DNA of 6,378 bases from Thermoplasmatota archaeon (GTDB lineage: Archaea; Thermoplasmatota; Thermoplasmata; Thermoplasmatales; Thermoplasmataceae): positions 1 to 6,378 of the forward strand of contig JAMDCG010000074.1 of NCBI GenBank assembly GCA_023489425.1, read 5' to 3'. A model generated the notes under the pieces. It did not search any database. It was given only the letters and a program-made list of their open reading frames with translations, and was not told the DNA's origin. The position numbers and the translations under genes are program-made. Below, in pieces: positions 1 to 4,709 of this stretch (within the stretch, counting starts at the first letter, position 1; every line of letters starts with the position of its first letter).

Positions 1-748
1 TTCCTATATCAAGTGTGAGGCCGTATCTTTCCATCCTGTATTCAATTACAGGTAGATCGTAACCATCAATGTTGTATCCTATGATGATATCCGGATCTTT
101 TTCCAGTACAAGCTTATTAAAATTTGATAGAATCTCCTTCTCTTCCCCAGTAATGGCACCTTTCTCTGGTTCTACCCCTTTCCTGCTTCTTATGGAATAT
201 CCTATTACTATGATCTTACCGAATGTATCTCCTTCATCGGGAGGGAATGCATTTTCTATATCAAAACTGAGCACCCTTACATCAGGTGTGAAATCGTCCG
301 TTGTCTTTATGCTCTTGATATCGGATCTTAATACCATGTCTGTATGATATCTATTCCTGTCAATGACCTCCTCACCTTCAACCTCAACACATGCACCAAG
401 ATCAAGATCATAGATGAATCTGTGATGGAATGGTATATCTGCAGCCATTACCGTTGAAACAAACAGGGAACGTAATTCCGGCACTTTATATGGATGATTG
501 ACATAAATTCTTATTGCTTTCCTTGTCTCCCCCTTGACCCATAATTCAAGTTCCTCCATTCTCTTAAATTCAGGATTTTTCTTGATTCCTTCTATTTCCT
601 GCTCTTTTGGTTCTATAACGTCAAAATATGGATCAAAACCGCCACACAGGACCGTTACTGATGAGCCGTCAGCTGTCCTCCCAAAAATCTCCACAACCGT
701 ATCTGAAGTCCTGTATGAGGATGAAATTATTCTAAGGCTTATTTTCAT
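1..748 (-). CDS. polB: Family-B DNA polymerase, N-terminal part (runs off window start)
   Basis: I translated this by hand from ATG at 748-746; 249 codons are present and the frame is open to the window edge. Archaeal family-B polymerases run to roughly 800 residues, so about 30 % is here: the N-terminal domain and part of the 3'-5' exonuclease. Exo I is visible as SFDIEN (D163, E165). Exo II is IIGYNIDGYDLP (N226, D231), with Tyr in place of the usual Phe before the Asp. The segment NHPYKVPELR (84-93) matches the HPxDVPxxR segment lining the template-uracil pocket of Pyrococcus enzymes, with V89 at the pocket valine; MAADIPFHHRFIYD (101-114) matches the following DIPFxxRYL segment. Proofreading and uracil stalling are therefore likely. 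The next upstream ATG is followed by an in-frame stop, so 748 is the start. The polymerase catalytic motifs lie outside the window. Confidence 0.93.
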   Translation of the reverse strand, partial: MKISLRIISSSYRTSDTVVEIFGRTADGSSVTVLCGGFDPYFDVIEPKEQEIEGIKKNPEFKRMEELELWVKGETRKAIRIYVNHPYKVPELRSLFVSTVMAADIPFHHRFIYDLDLGACVEVEGEEVIDRNRYHTDMVLRSDIKSIKTTDDFTPDVRVLSFDIENAFPPDEGDTFGKIIVIGYSIRSRKGVEPEKGAITGEEKEILSNFNKLVLEKDPDIIIGYNIDGYDLPVIEYRMERYGLTLDIG

Positions 749-768
749 CTGTTAAATATGCATATCCG

Positions 769-778
769 GCTTAAAACA
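769..778 (-). promoter_or_regulatory. TATA-like box for polB, spaced for a leaderless mRNA
   Basis: On the minus strand the stretch reads TGTTTTAAGC, with core TTTTAA at 776-771. Its centre is about 25-26 bases upstream of the polB ATG. Archaeal TATA boxes sit about 25 bases before the transcription start, so the mRNA would begin at or within a base or two of the start codon. No Shine-Dalgarno sequence precedes the ATG, which agrees with a leaderless transcript. The assignment rests on position and composition only. Confidence 0.5.
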
Positions 779-820
779 ATATCCATTATTTCGAATTGTG
801 AACTTTATGGGATGAAAGAA

Positions 821-835
821 ATCTTATCCTTCCTT
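821..835 (+). repeat. 15-base direct repeat, copy 1 (upstream of riboswitch)
   Basis: ATCTTATCCTTCCTT occurs here and again at 2302-2316, so the two copies bracket the promoter, riboswitch and transporter. Identity is exact over 15 bases. Pyrimidine-rich low complexity may explain it. Confidence 0.55.
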
Positions 836-878
836 ATTCCATGAACAAATTCCAGGATTGGCATGTACTGAGATTCAA

Positions 879-886
879 TTATAAAA
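879..886 (+). promoter_or_regulatory. Candidate TATA box for the riboswitch-transporter transcript
   Basis: The sequence is TTATAAAA in an A-rich context. Transcription would start near 909, ahead of the whole TPP aptamer and its 5' P1 strand (920-926). A second box, TTTAATAAT at 896-904, would put the start near 925 and cut off most of the P1 5' strand, so the upstream box is preferred. Neither choice can be proven from sequence. Confidence 0.4.
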
Positions 887-918
887 ACAAAACGCTTTAA
901 TAATTTGAGAAAATTTAC

Positions 919-1005
919 TCATGTTCAGGGGAGCCATTGGCTGAGAGGATCAGAAGATCGACCCTTTGAACCTGACCCGGGTAATTCCGGCGGAGGGAGA
1001 AGATG
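919..1005 (+). ncRNA. TPP (thiamine pyrophosphate) riboswitch aptamer, THI element
   Basis: All conserved blocks of the THI element are present in order: AGGGGAGCC at 927-935, GGCTGAGAG at 939-947, CCCTTTGAACCTGA at 962-975, GGTAAT at 980-985 and GCGGAGGGA at 990-998. Proposed helices are as follows. P1 is CAT/ATG plus TTC/GAA (920-926 with 999-1005) with one G-G mismatch. P2 is AGGG 927-930 with CCCT 962-965. P3 is AGCC 932-935 with GGCT 939-942, closed by a 3-base loop. An optional P3a hairpin is GATC-AGAA-GATC, 948-959. P4 is CCT 971-973 with AGG 994-996. P5 is CCGG 977-980 with CCGG 987-990. CTGAGA is the known pyrimidine-sensing segment and the P4/P5 side binds the pyrophosphate. It lies upstream of an MFS transporter, the expected context. 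No terminator hairpin follows, so control is probably translational. Confidence 0.96.
992..997 (+). promoter_or_regulatory. Shine-Dalgarno-like GGAGGG inside the aptamer 3' strand
   Basis: GGAGGG lies in the conserved 3' segment of the TPP aptamer and ends 5 bases before an ATG at 1003. In the ligand-bound fold its AGG (994-996) is paired in P4, so the site would be masked when TPP is bound. The match and spacing are seen in the sequence; use as a ribosome binding site is inferred. Confidence 0.5.
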
Positions 1006-1080
1006 GATATAATATACGGCATCGTAAAAAGGAGTTTGTTTGTTACAGGTCTAAAATGCGGAGGTTTTCTGTATGAATAA
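1003..1080 (+). CDS. Putative 25-residue leader ORF coupled to the transporter
   Basis: ATG at 1003-1005 opens 25 sense codons, with TAA at 1078-1080. The peptide begins MDIIYGIVKR and ends GGFLYE. It has a well-spaced Shine-Dalgarno (GGAGGG, 992-997) that is part of the TPP aptamer. Its last 8 bases overlap the first 8 of the transporter gene (ATGAATAA: transporter ATG at 1073, leader stop at 1078), the geometry of translational coupling. The transporter's own GGAGGT (1060-1065) lies inside the ORF, so ribosomes translating the leader would cross and expose it. I recognise no family. The peptide could be functionless, with only the act of translation mattering. It could also be a chance ORF, since 25 codons is short; conservation in relatives would decide. 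Confidence 0.45.
   Translation: MDIIYGIVKRSLFVTGLKCGGFLYE
1060..1065 (+). promoter_or_regulatory. Shine-Dalgarno of the MFS transporter
   Basis: GGAGGT ends 7 bases before ATG 1073 and fixes that start. The seven bases GCGGAGG (1058-1064) exactly repeat the aptamer segment 990-996, so both could compete for the same pairing partner, the P4 5' strand AACCT at 969-973. Confidence 0.8.
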
Positions 1081-2302
1081 ATACAGATCATCCCTCCTTG
1101 CCTCAACGTCCTTTGCATTTATTTTCTGGGGGATAGTTGGTACAATAGGACCGCTTGCTGCATCTGGATCAATAATCGGAAATCTAAATCACACGGGAAA
1201 GCTCATATTTCTCTTGATAGGGCCACTGGTTGTACCAGCAGGCAATCTTTCCATGGGATTTCTTGCTGATGCCATAGGTAGAAAAAAGGTTTTTCTAATT
1301 ACAATGTCATTTTATACCATTGGAATTATTGTTATAAGTCTGAGCTACACCTTCATTCCCTTGCTGCTCGGCCTAATACTTGCGGAATTTGGAGTTGGTG
1401 GTGAAGAACCATCCTCGCTTTCACTGGTGGCTGAAAATACAGATGCAGATAAGAGGCCATTCTGGCTGACGATCCTTACCAATATGGACAATATCGGCAG
1501 CGCCCTAATGGCTGGACTATTTTTCATAGTGGTTAATGATCTGCAGGACAGGGCTGTTCTCCTGATTGGTTCCCTGTTACTGATTTTGTTTATAGTTGCA
1601 CTCAGGAGAGTGATCCCGGAATCCCAGATGTGGCTGAAAGAATCTGGTAATACTGATGAATACAGAAAGGAGAGGGAGAAAATAGAATTGAGGGATGATG
1701 GTGAAAGGATTTCCCAGCCAAGCCTCCTTCCATCCTTCGTTTTTCTTGGCGTAATAGCTGTATCTCAGTATCTCACATTCGGCCTAATGGCTTACGTTCT
1801 TGCCCCCATAGAATTTCCAAATAGCTCTGAAGATGATCTGATCATTTTTGTAGCACTGCTGGGTTCTTCTGTGGCAGGTTTCATTGCGGCTCCACTTATT
1901 TCAAGGGGAAGAAAGAACTATACACTACTTTCTTTCCTGTTTGGCACGGTTACAATGGTTGCAATATTCATAATGGTCCCATACTTGCAAAACATGGTTA
2001 TATTTCTCCCACTACTTTTTGCAAACATGTTCATGAGTGAATTTGCCTATGCTTCAAGATCAGTTCTTGAACCTGAACTTTATGGCACAAGAAACAGATC
2101 AGCACTTATAGGATTAACCAGGTTATGGCCCATGATAGCTTACCCAATATTCACCTTTTACACTAGCAGCCTGAATCTTTATAACTTTTTGCTCATCAAT
2201 GTGATACTCTGGGCACTTGGATTGTCTGCGTCCGTTTACTGGTTCTATTTTGGAATTGAGACAAAAAATGCAAACATAGATTATATGCCCAGAACCACCT
2301 GA
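1073..2302 (+). CDS. MFS transporter, predicted thiamine (or precursor) uptake
   Basis: This 409-residue polytopic protein has about 12 hydrophobic segments, normal for the major facilitator superfamily, and acts in the cytoplasmic membrane. MFS motif A between TM2 and TM3 is GFLADAIGRKK (62-72), and its weaker second-half repeat is SRGRKN (277-282). Sugar-porter/metabolite-H+-symporter marks are present: GVGGEEP (107-113), PESQMWL (182-188) after TM6, a charged central loop (about 189-216), and ELYGTRNRSALIGL (335-348), matching the family's ELYPTRxRxxGxG. Substrate cannot be read from these motifs. The upstream TPP riboswitch is the reason to call it a thiamine transporter, and I recall MFS genes under THI elements being proposed as thiamine transporters in Thermoplasma and Ferroplasma. 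The start is fixed by GGAGGT at 7 bases. It appears monocistronic, with 127 bases before the next gene. A TPP-regulated hydroxymethylpyrimidine or thiazole carrier is the alternative. Confidence 0.87.
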   Translation: MNKYRSSLLASTSFAFIFWGIVGTIGPLAASGSIIGNLNHTGKLIFLLIGPLVVPAGNLSMGFLADAIGRKKVFLITMSFYTIGIIVISLSYTFIPLLLGLILAEFGVGGEEPSSLSLVAENTDADKRPFWLTILTNMDNIGSALMAGLFFIVVNDLQDRAVLLIGSLLLILFIVALRRVIPESQMWLKESGNTDEYRKEREKIELRDDGERISQPSLLPSFVFLGVIAVSQYLTFGLMAYVLAPIEFPNSSEDDLIIFVALLGSSVAGFIAAPLISRGRKNYTLLSFLFGTVTMVAIFIMVPYLQNMVIFLPLLFANMFMSEFAYASRSVLEPELYGTRNRSALIGLTRLWPMIAYPIFTFYTSSLNLYNFLLINVILWALGLSASVYWFYFGIETKNANIDYMPRTT

Positions 2303-2316
2303 TCTTATCCTTCCTT
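2302..2316 (+). repeat. 15-base direct repeat, copy 2 (at the transporter stop)
   Basis: This is an exact copy of 821-835. It begins on the last base of the transporter stop codon, and its TTCCTT end forms the left arm of the weak hairpin annotated after the transporter. Confidence 0.55.
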
Positions 2317-2357
2317 TGAAATCAAATATCATGAAGGAAATTTATACTTTTTAAATA
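2311..2357 (+). terminator. Weak hairpin and T-rich tract after the transporter
   Basis: TTCCTT (2311-2316) can pair with AAGGAA (2334-2339), a 6-bp stem with a 17-base loop. T-rich sequence follows, including TTTTT at 2348-2352. The stem is weak. In archaea T-rich tracts alone can end transcription, so the tract is the more useful signal. It overlaps a candidate promoter box for the next gene. Confidence 0.3.
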
Positions 2358-2388
2358 TTTCATATTTAATAAGTGAAAACAATCCAAA

Positions 2389-2396
2389 TTTTATAA
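2389..2396 (+). promoter_or_regulatory. Candidate TATA box for the SHMT-CBS-tldD-tldE operon
   Basis: TTTTATAA is centred about 37 bases before ATG 2430. Transcription would begin near 2418, leaving a leader of about 11 bases that starts at the Shine-Dalgarno GGGGAG (2419-2424, 5 bases from the ATG). A second box, TTTTTAAATA at 2348-2357, would give a leader of about 50 bases. Nothing in the sequence excludes use of both. Confidence 0.45.
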
Positions 2397-2429
2397 TAAC
2401 CGCTTGCTAATTACCATAGGGGAGAATTA

Positions 2430-3599
2430 ATGGCATCGATCGTAGAAATGGTAGACAATTATGGGAGGTACAGGAGGGATGTCCTGAATCTTCAGGCATC
2501 AGAGAATTTTCTCTGCTCTCACGTGAAGATGGCATTGGGAACTGATCTCGGTGGAAGATATTCCCACGTTATGCCGGATGGCAGAAATGCCTATGGCGGA
2601 ACAGAGATGATAGAGAACATTTTCAATGAAACAGAGAAAAACATCAAAACACTATATGGTTCCAAGTTTGCCGAAATAAGGCCGTTGGGTGGTCATATTG
2701 CAGCAGAGATCAGTTTACTGAGCACAATTCAAAAGAACGACACAATAATGGCAATAAGTGAGGAGTTTGGTGGATACACAGGATACATGGAAAACTATCT
2801 TCCAGCCATGCTTGGCTTCAAAACAGAATTCATTCCTTACATTGAGGAAAAACAGGAAATTGATTACGATTCGTTTGAAAAGAAGGCCATGGAGATTAAA
2901 CCGAAGGCAGTTGTTCTTGGCCAGTCTTTCTTTGTAAAGCATTATGATCTTGCGAGAATAAGGGAAATATGCGATAAAGCGGGATCAAAACTTCTTTATG
3001 ATGGTTCCCACGTCATGGGACTGATTGCTGGAAAGAAATTCCAGCCAGACGCACTGAAATATTCAGACATTTTATTCGGTTCAACACACAAGACATTCTT
3101 CGGTCCTCAAGGTGGGATAGTACTTACCAACAATGAGGAACTGGCAGGAAAGATCGGTGAAAACGTTGTGTGGAAAACAATGGATAACTATCACCCGAAC
3201 AGGATTGCAGGCCTTGGTATTGCTGCACAGGACCTTATAACATTCGGAGAGAGTTATGCAGGATGGATTGTTTCAAACACCTATACTCTTGCCAGAACAC
3301 TCAATGATTCAGGCATAGCCATAAAATATGCTCCGTGGTATTCTGAAAGTCACCAGATAATTCTCTCTAAGGATAATTTCCAGAAATATGGTGATTTCAG
3401 AACAATAAGCAAAAACCTTGAGAATAACAGAATAATAGCAGATACGGAAGGGAGGCTCGGTACGGCTGAAATAACAAGAATGGGACTTACAGATATGGTT
3501 ACACTTGGAGAGATAGTCGCCGATGCCATAAAGGGAAAGGACATGAGAAGCAGGATCACTGAGGTCCTGAGAAATTCCAGCATAAAATTTTGCAGGTGA
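2430..3599 (+). CDS. Divergent serine hydroxymethyltransferase-like PLP enzyme
   Basis: This is a 389-residue fold-type I PLP enzyme of the SHMT family; typical SHMTs are about 415-430 residues. SHMT converts serine and tetrahydrofolate to glycine and methylene-tetrahydrofolate in the cytosol. The PLP lysine is K221 in GSTHKTFFGPQGG (217-229). D191 and H194 in YDGSHVMGLIAG match the DxxH cofactor site, LQASENF (21-27) matches LIASENx, and GTAEITRMG (344-352) with R342 matches the carboxylate-binding RxGTPAxTxRG. The SHMT segment KYAEGYPGKRYYGG appears as RYSHVMPDGRNAYGG (43-57): aligning from YGG, the catalytic Glu (E57 in E. coli GlyA) is His46. The usual FPGxxGGPxxH stretch is instead MDNYHPNRIAG (251-261). 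It may therefore be an archaeal SHMT variant, an aldolase or a transaldolase. The start is set by GGGGAG at 5 bases. The next gene begins 4 bases after the stop, so it probably leads the operon. Confidence 0.82.
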   Translation: MASIVEMVDNYGRYRRDVLNLQASENFLCSHVKMALGTDLGGRYSHVMPDGRNAYGGTEMIENIFNETEKNIKTLYGSKFAEIRPLGGHIAAEISLLSTIQKNDTIMAISEEFGGYTGYMENYLPAMLGFKTEFIPYIEEKQEIDYDSFEKKAMEIKPKAVVLGQSFFVKHYDLARIREICDKAGSKLLYDGSHVMGLIAGKKFQPDALKYSDILFGSTHKTFFGPQGGIVLTNNEELAGKIGENVVWKTMDNYHPNRIAGLGIAAQDLITFGESYAGWIVSNTYTLARTLNDSGIAIKYAPWYSESHQIILSKDNFQKYGDFRTISKNLENNRIIADTEGRLGTAEITRMGLTDMVTLGEIVADAIKGKDMRSRITEVLRNSSIKFCR

Positions 3600-3603
3600 A
3601 ATT

Positions 3604-4704
3604 ATGAAAACAGTTGAAGATATAATGACAAAGAACCCATTGACAATTGATGAGGAAACAACAGTATCTCTTGCACTGAACAGGATGAGAGATAACAAGA
3701 TTGCCCAGCTTCCAGTGGAGTCTGGAAAAAAATACCTGGGAATGATCAGCTACAGGGATATACTTAGAAGAAGGAGCATTCATCTTAATTCAAAGATAAA
3801 GAATTTCGTTGTGAAATCACCCGAACTTACAAGAAGAGATACTCTTGAAAAAGTGGTAAACCTACTCAGAGACAGTGCAATGGGAGCACTTCCCGTGGTG
3901 GAAAATGGAAAGATTGCAGGAGTAGTTTCCAGGACTGACATAATAAAGAACATTGAAGAATTTGATGAGCTGAAGGGTGTCCAGACATTTGATCTGATGC
4001 AGGATGCCTATTTCGCAAAGCCCGATGAGGATCTGGAATCAATTATGGAAAAGGTCAGGGCGCATGATGTGGACACAATCAATGTGGCAGATGAGAAGAC
4101 AAACCTTCTTGGCCTCATCAGAATTGAAAATGTACTGGATTATGAGATGAAAACGAAAGAAAGGGTCAGGAAGGGAGACTTCACGGGAGAGAGGAATCAC
4201 CCGGATATAGATATTAAGTCCCTTATGGAGCAACCAGTATTCTGTTATGAGGATGATGATCTTTTCACCGCATCTGAGGAACTCGTAAAAAACCATCTTC
4301 ACACTATAGCAATCTGCGACAAGGGAAAGAGGATAGTGGGCATACTGAGTGTTGACGACATAATTAGTTCACTCTGGTCAAAGGAGAGCACAGAAGGCAT
4401 GCTGGTAAATATTTCAGGACTCGGAGTGGGAGATACAGACCTGTATTCTACAATATATTCCATGGTTGAAAAATTCACGGACAGATATTCAAAGCTGGAA
4501 AATCTAAAGAATGGGACCATGAATATCCACGTTGTGAAGCACCACAGTGAAGAAGGAAGGATAAAATATTCCATAAGGACAAGACTAATTGGCAGGAAAA
4601 TAAACATGACAGAAAGCTCCTCAGGCTGGAACTTTGGAAAGGTCCTATCTGATATATTTGACGATTATGAATCTAGGACAAAGAGGGAGAAGGAGAAGAG
4701 CTGA
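3604..4704 (+). CDS. Four-CBS-domain protein with HPF/RaiA-like C-terminal domain
   Basis: This 366-residue soluble protein has four CBS motifs, at about residues 5-57 (VEDIMTKNPLTI...LGMISYRDIL), 64-118 (VKSPELTRRDT...GVVSRTDII), 127-182 (less regular) and 204-258 (IKSLMEQPVFCY...GILSVDDII). Two CBS pairs form Bateman modules, which generally bind adenine nucleotides such as AMP, ATP or SAM. Residues 266-366 are not CBS. Their pattern, MLVNISGL, a long amphipathic helix, MNIHVVKHH, KYSIRTRLIG, a final helix DIFDDYESR and a lysine-rich end (KREKEK), follows the layout of HPF/YfiA/RaiA ribosome-hibernation domains (INITGxxVExT...VxVxL...KxExxL...IDxLxDKLExQxxKxKEK). I infer an energy-sensing ribosome-associated factor; the C-terminal call is by pattern only. 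AGGTGA (3594-3599) gives the ribosome site and overlaps the SHMT stop. It is not IMP dehydrogenase: no catalytic barrel is present. Confidence 0.8.
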   Translation: MKTVEDIMTKNPLTIDEETTVSLALNRMRDNKIAQLPVESGKKYLGMISYRDILRRRSIHLNSKIKNFVVKSPELTRRDTLEKVVNLLRDSAMGALPVVENGKIAGVVSRTDIIKNIEEFDELKGVQTFDLMQDAYFAKPDEDLESIMEKVRAHDVDTINVADEKTNLLGLIRIENVLDYEMKTKERVRKGDFTGERNHPDIDIKSLMEQPVFCYEDDDLFTASEELVKNHLHTIAICDKGKRIVGILSVDDIISSLWSKESTEGMLVNISGLGVGDTDLYSTIYSMVEKFTDRYSKLENLKNGTMNIHVVKHHSEEGRIKYSIRTRLIGRKINMTESSSGWNFGKVLSDIFDDYESRTKREKEKS

Positions 4705-4709
4705 AGAAC

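Noticed and set aside
69..755. Two short plus-strand ORFs over the polB region (69-347 and 534-755)
   Set aside because: The minus strand encodes an uninterrupted polymerase N-terminus with both exonuclease motifs; the plus-strand frames have no recognisable content.
1006..1072. Intrinsic terminator as the riboswitch expression platform
   Set aside because: No GC-rich hairpin followed by a T-run lies between the aptamer and the transporter; the stretch is A/T/G-rich with no stable stem I can find.
915..1118. Minus-strand 67-codon ORF over the riboswitch
   Set aside because: It reads through the conserved aptamer in antisense, has no recognisable motif, and its coding side is explained by the riboswitch and leader ORF.
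1003..1140. Leader ORF as the true N-terminus of the transporter, split by a frameshift
   Set aside because: The transporter has its own well-spaced GGAGGT and ATG, its first membrane segment is complete from about residue 9, and the leader peptide adds nothing the MFS fold needs.
3309..3698. Minus-strand 129-codon ORF across the SHMT/CBS junction
   Set aside because: It lies antisense to two well-supported genes and has no family pattern; long antisense frames are expected from the codon bias here.
3604..4704. IMP dehydrogenase or CBS-linked transporter regulator
   Set aside because: There is no TIM barrel or catalytic cysteine loop of IMPDH, and no membrane segments.
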